The notes under the pieces: model-generated
What the model was told of the DNA's origin: nothing
The model's database searches: none
What the model saw: the letters and a program-made list of their open reading frames with translations, nothing else
Origin: Acetitomaculum ruminis DSM 5522
GTDB lineage: Bacteria; Bacillota; Clostridia; Lachnospirales; Lachnospiraceae
NCBI RefSeq assembly: GCF_900112085.1
Contig: NZ_FOJY01000016.1
Location: 1 to 64,000, forward strand
Length of the DNA stretch: 64,000 bases
Direction: 5' to 3'
Made by a program: the position numbers and the translations under genes
Shown: positions 26,051 through 34,657 of the stretch, one piece after another
Position numbering within the stretch: the stretch's first letter is position 1
Layout of the letters: the number at the start of each line of letters is the position of its first letter

Positions 26051-27418
26051 ATGGATTTATTAATAAAAAACGGAACAGTAGTAACTGCAGTTTCAAGTTT
26101 TGAGGCAGATGTGGCAGTAAAAGACGGAAAGATTGTTGCCATTGGAAAAGATTTGGACTTTGAAGCAAAAAAAGTTGTGGATGCCAAAGGAAAACTTGTA
26201 TTACCAGGAGCTTTGGATGCCCATACCCACATGGCAATGCCTTTTGGAGGAACAATATCAGCTGACAGCTATTTAGCAGGAACAAGAGCAGCAGTTTGTG
26301 GTGGTGTAACTACAATATTTGACTATCCTGTACAGCATAAGGGAGAAACAATTTTAGGCCTGATAAATTCAAAAAAATCAGTATTGGAAAAAGAAGCGTG
26401 TTGTGATTATGCATTTCATTGCTGTATTACAAACTTTAATGACGGACAGATTCTTGATGAAATGGAAGAGGCAGTAGAAAAGGGAATTACCAGTTTTAAA
26501 TGTTTTCTTGTATATAAAAAAGAAGGAATGATGGTAGATGACGGCATGCTTGCAACCTTACTTTTAAGGGCAAAAGAATTAGGTGCCATGATAAATGTAC
26601 ACGCTGAAAACCCTGATTTAATTGATTTAAGAGTGGACAAATATTTAAAAGAAGGAAAAACAGATGCCTGGTATCACTATATGAGCCGTCCGGAATTTGT
26701 GGAAGCTGAAGCAGATAAGAGGGTAGTACATTGGTCAAGTCATTTAGATGCTCCCGTATATATTGTTCACATGGCAGATAAAGAAGGTCTTGAAGAATGT
26801 ATTAAAGCAAAAGAAGAAGGACATGAATTATATGTGGAAACCTGTCCACAATATTTAGAATTTACCTGTGATGTTTATAAAAGAGAGGATGGAAGAAACT
26901 TTGTTTGTTCTCCTCCAATGAAGGGAAAAGAAAGCCAGGATGCTTTATGGAAAGCTTTAAAATCAGGCTTTATTGATACCGTTGCAACAGATCATTGTCC
27001 ATTCCAAAGTTATGAAAAGGACTGGGGAAAGGATGATTTTACAAAAATTCCAAATGGCTGTGCCGGAGTGGAAAACCTTTATCCTTATATGCTTGATGCG
27101 GCAAATGCAGGAAAAATTACCTTTGAAAAGGTTGTTGAAGTATGTTCCACAAATGTTGCAAAGATTTTTGGTTGTGATAATAAAGGAGAAATCGCAGTAG
27201 GAAAGGATGCAGACATTGTAATTTATGACAAAGATAAGGACTTTACCATAAGCGTAAACAATATGCATTCAGATTATGATCACACCATCTGGGAAGGAAA
27301 GAAGCTTCATGGATATCTTCTTCAGACCTATCTTAGAGGTCAGCTTGTATATGACAATGGAGAATATGTGGGAACTCCGGGAGATGGAAATTATGTAAAA
27401 AGAAGTCCTAAAAAATAG
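26051..27418 (+). CDS. hydA: Dihydropyrimidinase / D-hydantoinase
   Basis: This hydrolyses dihydrouracil or dihydrothymine to the N-carbamoyl beta-amino acid, the second step of reductive pyrimidine degradation. The 455-residue amidohydrolase has the metal motif DAHTHMAM (His58, His60), the carbamylated lysine at about residue 150 (SFKCFLVYK), and further metal ligands in VHAEN and VHMADKEG. The Asp is in VATDHCPF. These define the binuclear zinc dihydropyrimidinase/hydantoinase family. Start has GAGGTG upstream. The next gene encodes the dehydrogenase that makes its substrate. Confidence 0.9.
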   Translation: MDLLIKNGTVVTAVSSFEADVAVKDGKIVAIGKDLDFEAKKVVDAKGKLVLPGALDAHTHMAMPFGGTISADSYLAGTRAAVCGGVTTIFDYPVQHKGETILGLINSKKSVLEKEACCDYAFHCCITNFNDGQILDEMEEAVEKGITSFKCFLVYKKEGMMVDDGMLATLLLRAKELGAMINVHAENPDLIDLRVDKYLKEGKTDAWYHYMSRPEFVEAEADKRVVHWSSHLDAPVYIVHMADKEGLEECIKAKEEGHELYVETCPQYLEFTCDVYKREDGRNFVCSPPMKGKESQDALWKALKSGFIDTVATDHCPFQSYEKDWGKDDFTKIPNGCAGVENLYPYMLDAANAGKITFEKVVEVCSTNVAKIFGCDNKGEIAVGKDADIVIYDKDKDFTISVNNMHSDYDHTIWEGKKLHGYLLQTYLRGQLVYDNGEYVGTPGDGNYVKRSPKK

Positions 27419-27438
27419 TGTAAAGGAGGCGGGGAAAA

Positions 27439-28956
27439 ATGACCTACGAAAAGATAAAAATAAAAAAAGAAGTTGCAAGATGCCTTTTGTGTCATGATGC
27501 TCCCTGCACAAAAGCCTGTAAAAAAGGTCTTAAGGTGGCAGATATTATTCGCTCCTTAAGATTTGAAAATATAACAGGAGCAGTAAGAAAAACAAAAGAA
27601 GAAAATACCTGCCTTAACTGTAATGCATCCTGCATGGAAAGTTGCAGATTAGGAGATATAGATGAACCGGTATATATTCCACAGATTATCAAAGAACTTG
27701 ATAATTGTAAGAGAAATATTCCAGAGAAAAAAATAAGTCTGGAAATAGATTTTTGCGGAGTACATTTTGAAAATCCATTTATACTTTCTTCTTCAGTGGT
27801 GGGAAGCAATTATGAAATGGTGGCAAAAGCATTTGATATGGGTTGGGCAGGAGTGGCCTTTAAGACAATAGGGCTTTTTAAGCCTGATGAGGTATCTCCA
27901 AGATTTGGTGCCCTTGAAAAAGAAGATAATCCTTTTATTGGTTTTAAAAATATAGAGCAGATATCAGACCATACTTTAGAAGAAAATCTGGGATTTTTAA
28001 GAAGATTAAAAAGAGAATATCCGGATAAAATAATTATCGCTTCAATTATGGGACAAAACGAGGCAGAGTGGACAAAGCTTGCCAGGTTAATGGAAGAAGC
28101 CGGGGCTGATATGATTGAATGTAATTTTTCCTGTCCACAAATGGCAAAAGAAGGCCTTGGAAGTGATGTGGGAACAAATCCATCACTAGTGGCAAAATAT
28201 ACAGCTGCTACCAAAAAAGGCACAAAAATTCCTGTGTTAGCCAAGATGACACCAAATATTACAAAAATGCAGGAGCCGGCTATAGCTGCCATTAGGGAAA
28301 AGGCAGACGGACTTGCTGCCATTAATACCATTAAAAGCATTATGAATGTTGACCTTAATAATTTTTCCACGGCTCCAAATGTAGGTGGTAAATGTTCTGT
28401 GGGAGGATACTCAGGAAAAGCCGTAAAACCAATAGCTTTACGCTTTATAAACGATATGAAGCAGGAAAAAGAATTGAAAAATATTCCAATTTCCGGCATG
28501 GGCGGAATAGAAACCTGGAAGGATGCAGCAGAATTTATAGCAATGGGTTGTGAAACAGTTCAGATTACAACAGCAGTAATGCAATACGGCTACAGAATAA
28601 TTGATGATTTAAAAGAAGGACTATCAGATTATCTGGCAAAGAATAATTTTAAAAGTGTAAAAGAAATGGTGGGATTGGCACTTGAAAATATAGTTGCACC
28701 GGAGGACTTGGAAAGAGACAGCATTGAATATCCAAGATTTCACAAAGAAACCTGTGTAGTTTGTGGAAGATGTTATATTTCATGCTTTGACGGTGGACAT
28801 CAGGCTGTTAGCTTAAGCACAAAAACCGGAAAACCTAAAATGAATCCTAATAAATGTGTGGGTTGTCAATTATGTGTATTGGTTTGTCCTACAGGCTCAA
28901 TAACCCCTTCAAAAAAGAGGTTGCTAAACAAAATAAAAGAAGAAAAGATATCATAA
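27439..28956 (+). CDS. preA: Dihydropyrimidine dehydrogenase with N-terminal Fe-S domain fused to the FMN/Fe-S catalytic part
   Basis: This reduces uracil or thymine to the 5,6-dihydro form. Residues 1-75 carry eight cysteines (C15, C18, C23, C27, C58, C61, C65, C69) of the type that opens eukaryotic DPD and PreT. Residues about 95-400 are the FMN barrel (FENPFILSSSVVGSNYEM, NFSCPQMAKEGLGSDVG, GMGGIETWKDA). The C-terminus holds two [4Fe-4S] motifs (CVVCGRCYISC, CVGCQLCVLVC). The FAD and NAD(P) domains that normally lie between the first two parts are absent, and no PreT gene is nearby. Electrons may therefore come from ferredoxin or another flavoprotein. Length is 505 residues, with a strong GGAGGCGGGG site. 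Confidence 0.87.
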   Translation: MTYEKIKIKKEVARCLLCHDAPCTKACKKGLKVADIIRSLRFENITGAVRKTKEENTCLNCNASCMESCRLGDIDEPVYIPQIIKELDNCKRNIPEKKISLEIDFCGVHFENPFILSSSVVGSNYEMVAKAFDMGWAGVAFKTIGLFKPDEVSPRFGALEKEDNPFIGFKNIEQISDHTLEENLGFLRRLKREYPDKIIIASIMGQNEAEWTKLARLMEEAGADMIECNFSCPQMAKEGLGSDVGTNPSLVAKYTAATKKGTKIPVLAKMTPNITKMQEPAIAAIREKADGLAAINTIKSIMNVDLNNFSTAPNVGGKCSVGGYSGKAVKPIALRFINDMKQEKELKNIPISGMGGIETWKDAAEFIAMGCETVQITTAVMQYGYRIIDDLKEGLSDYLAKNNFKSVKEMVGLALENIVAPEDLERDSIEYPRFHKETCVVCGRCYISCFDGGHQAVSLSTKTGKPKMNPNKCVGCQLCVLVCPTGSITPSKKRLLNKIKEEKIS

Positions 28957-28979
28957 AAATACAGAAAGAAGGTAATATT

Positions 28980-30239
28980 ATGTATACATGCAGTTTAGAA
29001 AGAATGACAAATAAGATTAATACTTTTTCAAAATTCGGAGATGCCGGACATGGTGGAATAACTCGTTATTCCTTATCAGAAGAGGCAATTATGGCAAGAA
29101 AAGAATTTATAAAGAGAATGGAAGCCATAGGAGCTGTTATTGAAATAGATGATGTGGCTAATATTTATGCAACATTACCGGGAACTGATGAAAATGCAAA
29201 AAGAATAGTAATGGCATCTCATTGTGACTCAGTAAAAAACGGTGGAAATTATGACGGTATTTTAGGTGTAATGTCAGCAATGGAGGTTCTTGAAACTGTT
29301 CATGAACACAATATTCCTCACAAACATCCCCTTACAGCCATGATTTGGACAAATGAGGAAGGTTCATTATATCCGCCGGCAATGATGTGTTCAGGAATTG
29401 TCTGCTATGATTATCTTCCGGAGGATATCAGGGTAAAATTCAGATACGAAGATATGATGAATTCAAAAAGTATCTTAGATGAGGAAAAGACCTTCGGGGA
29501 GGCCTTAAAGGCATCAGGATTTATGGGGGATAAAAAATACAGATTGTCTCCTGAAAAATACCTTTATATGTTTGAAACTCATATTGAGCAGGGACCGATT
29601 TTAGAGGATGCAGGAAAAGATATAGGAGTTGTGGATTGTGTACTTGGAATGTTTAATTACAGACTTAAATTTTATGGACAGACAACCCATGCCGGAACAT
29701 TTCCAATGCCAAAAAGAAAAGATGCCTTTTTTGCAGCAGCAAAGGCTCTTAACTATTTACATGAAGAAATTGATAAATTAGGTTACAGTGACTTGGTTTA
29801 TACAACCGGTGAGTTGGTTTGCCATCCATGTGTACATACCTGCGTTCCGGACTTCTTTGATTTTTCCTTTGATGCCCGTCATGAAGACCCGAAGGTACTG
29901 GAAAAAGTTTTGGAAATTGTTAAAAGCTGTGAAGAAAAAGACTGGGCAGGTTGTAGCTGCAAGGTAGAAAAAGCATGGAATCGTGATACAGTTTACTGGG
30001 ATAAAAAACTTGTGGCATATGTAGAAGAGGCTGCCAAAGAACTGGGAGTTTCTTATCAGTATATTCATTCAGGAGCAGGCCATGATGCCCAGTTTGTATC
30101 CTACATGCTTCCAACCACAATGATTTTTGTTCAGTCAAAAGACGGCTTAAGCCATTGTGAACCGGAGTATTCTTCACCGGAACACTGTACCGAAGGGGCA
30201 AGTGTAATGTTAAATGCAGTATTAAAAGCAGATGCTTAA
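28980..30239 (+). CDS. M20-family N-carbamoyl-beta-alanine / N-carbamoyl amino acid amidohydrolase
   Basis: It is predicted to release CO2 and ammonia from N-carbamoyl-beta-alanine, the third step of the pathway. It has the M20 dimetal sites MASHCDSVKNGGNYDG (His81, Asp92) and WTNEEGS (Glu126/Glu127), and ETHIEQGPILE. The dimerisation-domain motif is TTHAGTFPM and the final His is in SGAGHDAQFVS. These are hallmarks of beta-ureidopropionase, L-carbamoylase and allantoate amidohydrolase. ATG 28980 with AGAAGG is the start; upstream in-frame ATGs are inside the dehydrogenase gene. Length is 419 residues. Allantoate or carbamoyl-amino-acid activity cannot be excluded without the context. Confidence 0.85.
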   Translation: MYTCSLERMTNKINTFSKFGDAGHGGITRYSLSEEAIMARKEFIKRMEAIGAVIEIDDVANIYATLPGTDENAKRIVMASHCDSVKNGGNYDGILGVMSAMEVLETVHEHNIPHKHPLTAMIWTNEEGSLYPPAMMCSGIVCYDYLPEDIRVKFRYEDMMNSKSILDEEKTFGEALKASGFMGDKKYRLSPEKYLYMFETHIEQGPILEDAGKDIGVVDCVLGMFNYRLKFYGQTTHAGTFPMPKRKDAFFAAAKALNYLHEEIDKLGYSDLVYTTGELVCHPCVHTCVPDFFDFSFDARHEDPKVLEKVLEIVKSCEEKDWAGCSCKVEKAWNRDTVYWDKKLVAYVEEAAKELGVSYQYIHSGAGHDAQFVSYMLPTTMIFVQSKDGLSHCEPEYSSPEHCTEGASVMLNAVLKADA

Positions 30240-30258
30240 ATAATAAAAAGGAGTGCCT

Positions 30259-30885
30259 ATGAATTATATTATTACCATAGCCAGAGGCTTCGGAAGCGGC
30301 GGAAAAGATATCGGGATGCGATTATCAAAGGAACTGGGCATTCCCTGCTATGACCGCCAGATACTTACAATGGCATCAGACCAAAGTGGAATAGATGAAA
30401 GCATTTTTGTGGAAAATGATGAAAAATTAAGGGGAAAATACATTGCCAATTTCCTTAGGAAAGTTCCGGTTACCGGAGTTTTAGAGCCCTGGGACAAGGC
30501 TTTTGTATCAGATGTAAATGTCTTTAATGTTCAGGCTGATATAATAAGGTCTTTGGCAGCTACACAAAGTTGTATAATTATTGGAAAATGTGCAGATGAT
30601 ATTTTAAGGGATAGAAAAAATGTAATAAGCGTTTATGTGGAAGCACCAAGACATGCCTGCATAGAATCAATTACCTCTAAGATGCACATTTCCCCGGAAA
30701 GGGCGGCAAAACTTATAGTAAGCACTGATAAATACAGGGCAAATTACTATAGTTACTACACAGGAGGAAAAAAATGGACTAATCCTACAAACTACGATTT
30801 GGTATTAAACAGCGATAGAATCGGTAGAGAAAACTGTGTAGAAATAATAAAAGATTACATCAATATTAAATTTAAAAACCACTAG
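30259..30885 (+). CDS. Cytidylate-kinase-like protein
   Basis: This 208-residue protein belongs to the cytidylate-kinase-like P-loop group that is common in Clostridia. It begins ITIARGFGSGGKDIGMRLSK, where GFGSGGKDIG replaces the classical GxxGxGK loop, and contains CIIIGKCADDILRDRKN. It lacks the close identity expected of housekeeping Cmk. Placement as the last gene of the pyrimidine operon (20 bases after the hydrolase) suggests a role linked to nucleobases or nucleotides, perhaps regulatory, but the substrate is unknown. Start ATG 30259 has AAGGAG five bases upstream. Confidence 0.75.
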   Translation: MNYIITIARGFGSGGKDIGMRLSKELGIPCYDRQILTMASDQSGIDESIFVENDEKLRGKYIANFLRKVPVTGVLEPWDKAFVSDVNVFNVQADIIRSLAATQSCIIIGKCADDILRDRKNVISVYVEAPRHACIESITSKMHISPERAAKLIVSTDKYRANYYSYYTGGKKWTNPTNYDLVLNSDRIGRENCVEIIKDYINIKFKNH

Positions 30886-30891
30886 AAACGG

Positions 30892-30925
30892 TCGGGAGCA
30901 TATCAATCTGCTCCCGGCTGTTTTA
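30892..30925 (+). terminator. Terminator of the pyrimidine degradation operon
   Basis: CGGGAGCA (30893-30900) and TGCTCCCG (30909-30916) form a perfect 8-bp stem followed by a short T-run. Confidence 0.78.
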
Positions 30926-31033
30926 CATTAATGTGAAAAAGCGTATTGAGTATTGTCTACTAATATAGTATGATTTATCTTAAGGATAATTTTTGAGAAA
31001 AATTATTAAAAAGGATTTTTGGAGGAAATTAAA

Positions 31034-31942
31034 ATGAATATTTCTCAACTTAAATATATATTAGAAGTAGCAGGCTCTTCTTCCATAAGGGAGGCAGCGA
31101 CAAAACTCTTTATTTCACAGCCTGCATTATCCGCCAGTATCAGGGAATTAGAGGAGGAATTGGGAATTTTAATTTTTGAAAGAAGTAACAAGGGAGTCTG
31201 TATCACAGATGAGGGAAGAGAGTTTGTAACCTATGCCAAAAAGGTTCTAAGCCAGTATGAAATCATGGAGGAAAGATATCTTTCTAAAGACAGTGATAAA
31301 GAGCGTTTTTCTGTTTCAACCCAGCATTATAACTTTTCTCTTAAGGCATTTACCAATGTAATAAAGAAAAATGATCCGGAAAAATATGTATTTTCCTTTC
31401 ATGAAACCAAGACAAAAGATGTTTTAGAAGATGTAAGAACTTTAAAAAGTGAAGTGGGAATTGTATCATTTTCCGGTTCAAACGAGCCTGTCATAAAGAA
31501 ACTTATAAAGGAATACGGCCTGGAATTTACACCTTTGATGAGAAGGGAAACCTATGTTTATGTCTGGGAGGATCACGAACTGGCTGACAGGGATGAAATA
31601 TCCATAGAAGAATTATCCGATTATCCCTGCCTTTCCTTTGACCAAAGTGATGACAGTAATTATTATCTTACAGAGGAAGCCATGGCAGACTATGATTTTA
31701 AAAAGCTGATAAAATCAGATGACAGAGCCACAACAATGGAGTTAATTTCAAAGCTTCACGGTTATTCCATTGGTTCCGGTATGCTTTCCGGGGAAGAGGC
31801 TATTTTAAAGGGTATGGTTTCCATAAAATTAAAGGAAGAGGATCCCTTGACTATTGGTTACATAGTAAGAAAAGACAGTGATTTATCAGAATATGGAAAA
31901 GATTATCTTGAAGAACTGTTAAAATTCAAGGAAATAGATTAA
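31034..31942 (+). CDS. LysR-family transcriptional regulator
   Basis: This is a probable DNA-binding regulator with an N-terminal winged helix-turn-helix (residues 1-60: SIREAATKLFISQPALSASI, LEEELGILIFERSNKGV) and a C-terminal periplasmic-binding-protein-like effector domain of about 210 residues. Length 302 is standard. The start ATG 31034 follows TTGGAGGAA. It lies on the same strand immediately downstream of the pyrimidine operon, so it may respond to a pathway intermediate, or control the sulfur genes that follow. Neither is proven. Confidence 0.85.
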   Translation: MNISQLKYILEVAGSSSIREAATKLFISQPALSASIRELEEELGILIFERSNKGVCITDEGREFVTYAKKVLSQYEIMEERYLSKDSDKERFSVSTQHYNFSLKAFTNVIKKNDPEKYVFSFHETKTKDVLEDVRTLKSEVGIVSFSGSNEPVIKKLIKEYGLEFTPLMRRETYVYVWEDHELADRDEISIEELSDYPCLSFDQSDDSNYYLTEEAMADYDFKKLIKSDDRATTMELISKLHGYSIGSGMLSGEEAILKGMVSIKLKEEDPLTIGYIVRKDSDLSEYGKDYLEELLKFKEID

Positions 31943-31950
31943 TTTTTTTA

Positions 31951-31989
31951 AAGCTTTTTGTTGAGTAAAATCAACGAGAAGCTTTTTTT
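31951..31989 (+). terminator. Terminator of the LysR gene
   Basis: AAGCTT...TTGA and TCAA...AAGCTT form an interrupted stem (31951-31984) followed by a T-run. Confidence 0.7.
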
Positions 31990-32038
31990 ATTACATTTTG
32001 TTTTGCGATAAATAAAGGTTATCACCAATGATAGGATT

Positions 32039-32066
32039 TTGAGAATTTTCAAATTCATAGTAAAAT
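32039..32066 (+). promoter_or_regulatory. Promoter of the Cys leader-metY-cysK unit
   Basis: TTGAGA (32039-32044) and TAAAAT (32061-32066) are 16 bases apart. The predicted start near 32073 leaves a short leader before the peptide's ribosome binding site. Confidence 0.5.
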
Positions 32067-32104
32067 GCTAGGATATACACATGATAAGGAAGGAGGTAAC
32101 GCAG

Positions 32105-32215
32105 ATGAATAATAAAATGAGGAAGGAAATTGAATTTCGAATGTGTTACTTTAATAGTGGGAAAATGATAATGGGGCAAGCTTTAAAATCTGCCTGTTGC
32201 GGTATTTTACATTAA
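32105..32215 (+). CDS. 36-residue leader peptide with adjacent Cys codons
   Basis: A small frame starts at ATG 32105 behind a very strong AAGGAGGTAA site. Near its end are consecutive TGT TGC codons in the context KSACCGILH, plus a third Cys at residue 14. The stop (TAA 32213-32215) is 24 bases before a terminator hairpin, and the next genes are metY and cysK. A short, well-translated frame with tandem codons for the pathway product, followed by a terminator, is the classical design of an attenuation leader. I infer cysteine-responsive control. A small functional peptide is the alternative. Confidence 0.65.
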   Translation: MNNKMRKEIEFRMCYFNSGKMIMGQALKSACCGILH

Positions 32216-32238
32216 AAATGTTTGATATTGATGTCATT

Positions 32239-32266
32239 TACCCGGAAAACCCCCGGGTATTTTTAT
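32239..32266 (+). terminator. Attenuator-type terminator upstream of metY
   Basis: TACCCGG and CCGGGTA (32239-32259) pair around a loop of AAAACCC, followed by ATTTTTAT. It is placed between the Cys leader peptide and metY. Confidence 0.7.
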
Positions 32267-32367
32267 ACAAAATTGTAAAGAAAAAGATTTAGAAAATAAT
32301 AAAGAATAAGAATTAATAAGATAATAAAGAAAAAAGAATTTAGAAGATAATAAAGGAGATTAATAAT

Positions 32368-33648
32368 ATGGCTGATTACAGATTTGAAACATTACAATTA
32401 CACGTTGGACAAGAGGAAGCAGATCCTGCTACAGATTCAAGAGCAGTACCGATTTATCAGACTACCTCTTATGTATTCCATAACAGCAAACATGCTGCAG
32501 ACAGATTTGGTCTTGCAGATGCAGGAAATATATACGGAAGACTTACAAATTCTACACAGGATGTTTTGGAAAAAAGACTTGCAGCTTTAGAAGGAGGAAG
32601 TGCAGCTTTGGCACTTGCATCCGGTTCAGCGGCAATTACTTATACTATAGAAGCTCTTGCAGCAAACGGGGGACATATCGTAGCCCAAAAAACAATTTAT
32701 GGTGGAAGTTACAACCTTTTAGCACATACTCTTCCACAATATGGCATAACCACAACTTTTGTAGATGCTCATAATCTTAAAGAAGTAGAGGATGCTATAA
32801 AGGACAATACAAGAGCTATTTATCTTGAAACTTTAGGAAATCCAAACAGCGATATCCCTGATATTGATGCAATATCAGAAATTGCTCATAAACATGGTTT
32901 ACCGGTAGTTGTGGACAATACCTTTGGTACACCATATCTTATAAGACCTTTTGAGCACGGAGCAGATATTGTAGTTCATTCCGCTACAAAATTTATTGGT
33001 GGACATGGTACTACTTTAGGTGGAGTCATTGTTGAATCAGGAAAATTCAATTGGAAAGAAAGTGGAAAATATCCTAATATAGCAGCTCCAAATCCAAGCT
33101 ATCATGGAATTTCTTTCTATGATGTGGTAGGTCCGGCAGCTTTTGTGACCTATATCAGAGCTATTCTTTTAAGAGATACCGGAGCAACTATTTCACCATT
33201 TAACGCTTTCTTATTACTACAGGGTGTTGAAACTTTATCACTTCGTCTTGAAAGACATGCCGAAAATACAAAAAAAGTGGTAGAATATTTAAAGAACCAT
33301 CCATTGGTTGAAAAAGTTAATCATCCATCCTTAAAGGATCATCCTGATAATGCACTTTATGAAAGATATTTTCCGAATGGAGGAGCTTCAATTTTTACCT
33401 TCGAAATAAAAGGAGGAAAGGAAGAAGCATGGAAGTTTATTGATAACCTTAAGATTTTCTCCCTCTTAGCAAATGTTGCTGATGTTAAGAGCCTTGTTAT
33501 ACATCCGGCTTCAACAACACATTCTCAGCTTTCAACAGAGGAATTAACAGATCAGGGAATTAAGGAAAACACTGTCAGACTTTCCATCGGAACAGAACAT
33601 ATTGACGACATAATCGCTGATTTAGAGAATGGATTTAAGGCACTATAA
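32368..33648 (+). CDS. metY: O-acetylhomoserine sulfhydrylase (aminocarboxypropyltransferase)
   Basis: This PLP enzyme condenses O-acetyl-L-homoserine with sulfide to give homocysteine, or related thiols. The 426-residue Cys/Met metabolism family protein has [11 protein letters not shown], the MetY-type [20 protein letters not shown], the tyrosine of [11 protein letters not shown], and the PLP lysine in [13 protein letters not shown]. The larger size and the segment around residues 215-260 distinguish MetY from cystathionine synthases. Ribosome binding site AAAGGAG. With cysK it forms a sulfide-assimilation pair. Expression is probably controlled by the Cys-rich leader peptide upstream. Confidence 0.92.
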   Translation: MADYRFETLQLHVGQEEADPATDSRAVPIYQTTSYVFHNSKHAADRFGLADAGNIYGRLTNSTQDVLEKRLAALEGGSAALALASGSAAITYTIEALAANGGHIVAQKTIYGGSYNLLAHTLPQYGITTTFVDAHNLKEVEDAIKDNTRAIYLETLGNPNSDIPDIDAISEIAHKHGLPVVVDNTFGTPYLIRPFEHGADIVVHSATKFIGGHGTTLGGVIVESGKFNWKESGKYPNIAAPNPSYHGISFYDVVGPAAFVTYIRAILLRDTGATISPFNAFLLLQGVETLSLRLERHAENTKKVVEYLKNHPLVEKVNHPSLKDHPDNALYERYFPNGGASIFTFEIKGGKEEAWKFIDNLKIFSLLANVADVKSLVIHPASTTHSQLSTEELTDQGIKENTVRLSIGTEHIDDIIADLENGFKAL

Positions 33649-33669
33649 ATTTGGAAAGGGGATAAGATA

Positions 33670-34602
33670 ATGTCAAAAATTTACAAAGGAACACTTGGAT
33701 TAATCGGAAACACACCACTGGTAGAAGTGGTAAATATTGAAAAAGAATTAGGACTTGAGGCAACAATTCTTGTTAAACTTGAGTATTTTAATCCAGGTGG
33801 AAGTGTAAAAGACCGTATAGCAAAGTCAATGATTGAAGATGCAGAAGAAAAAGGTCTTTTAAAGGAAGGTTCGGTTATTATTGAGCCTACCTCAGGAAAT
33901 ACAGGAATCGGACTTGCTTCAATAGCAGCAGCTAAGGGCTATCGACTTATTATTACAATGCCTGAAACAATGAGTATTGAAAGAAGAAATATCATTAAAT
34001 CATATGGTGCTGAGATTGTATTAACTGAAGGTGCAAAGGGAATGAAAGGTGCTATTGCAAAGGCTGAGGAGCTTGCAAAAGAAATTCCAAACAGCTTTAT
34101 CCCTGCGCAGTTTGACAATCCTGCAAACCCTGCTATTCACAAGGCAACAACCGGTCCTGAAATCTGGAATGATACAGATGGAAATGTTGATATTTTCATA
34201 GCAGGAGTAGGAACAGGTGGAACAGTTACCGGAACAGGAGAGTTCTTAAAAGAGAAAAATCCTGATATTAAGATTGTGGCATTAGAGCCTGAAGATTCAC
34301 CGGTACTGTCTGAAGGAAAAAGCGGAAGTCATAAGATTCAGGGAATCGGTGCAGGATTTGTTCCGACAGTTCTTAATACCAAAGTATATGACGAAGTATT
34401 TAAGGCATCAAATCAGGCTGCCTTTGATACTGCAAAACTTTTAGCTAAAAAAGAAGGAATCTCAGTGGGAATTTCTTCCGGAGCAGCTTTACATGGTGCT
34501 ATAGAATTAGCTAAAAAGCCTGAAAATAAAGGAAAAGTTATCGTTGCTTTATTACCTGACAGCGGTGATAGATATTATTCAACAGCACTTTTTACAGAAT
34601 AA
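33670..34602 (+). CDS. cysK: Cysteine synthase A (O-acetylserine sulfhydrylase)
   Basis: This makes L-cysteine from O-acetylserine and sulfide. The PLP lysine lies in GGSVKDRIAKSMI, followed by the substrate loop EPTSGNTGIGLASIAAAKG, the phosphate-binding GVGTGGTVTGTGEFLKE and the C-terminal SSGAALHGAIELA. At 310 residues it is a typical CysK without a CBS domain. It lies 21 bases after metY, with GGAAAGGGG as ribosome binding site, and is followed by a terminator. The two genes share one transcript. Confidence 0.94.
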   Translation: MSKIYKGTLGLIGNTPLVEVVNIEKELGLEATILVKLEYFNPGGSVKDRIAKSMIEDAEEKGLLKEGSVIIEPTSGNTGIGLASIAAAKGYRLIITMPETMSIERRNIIKSYGAEIVLTEGAKGMKGAIAKAEELAKEIPNSFIPAQFDNPANPAIHKATTGPEIWNDTDGNVDIFIAGVGTGGTVTGTGEFLKEKNPDIKIVALEPEDSPVLSEGKSGSHKIQGIGAGFVPTVLNTKVYDEVFKASNQAAFDTAKLLAKKEGISVGISSGAALHGAIELAKKPENKGKVIVALLPDSGDRYYSTALFTE

Positions 34603-34613
34603 AATAAAAATCT

Positions 34614-34642
34614 AAAGCCGGAGTTTTACTTCGGCTTTTTTC
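34614..34642. terminator. Terminator between cysK and the convergent MerR gene
   Basis: AAAGCCG and CGGCTTT arms with an inner AGT/ACT pair, followed by TTTTTTC on the plus strand. It is close to the stop codons of both converging genes. Confidence 0.72.
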
Positions 34643-34657
34643 TTTTAATCAAAAATA

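Noticed and set aside
27810-28499. A 229-codon open frame on the minus strand inside the dehydrogenase gene
   Set aside because: The opposite strand encodes a motif-rich protein at this place, and the minus frame has no ribosome binding site or known motif.
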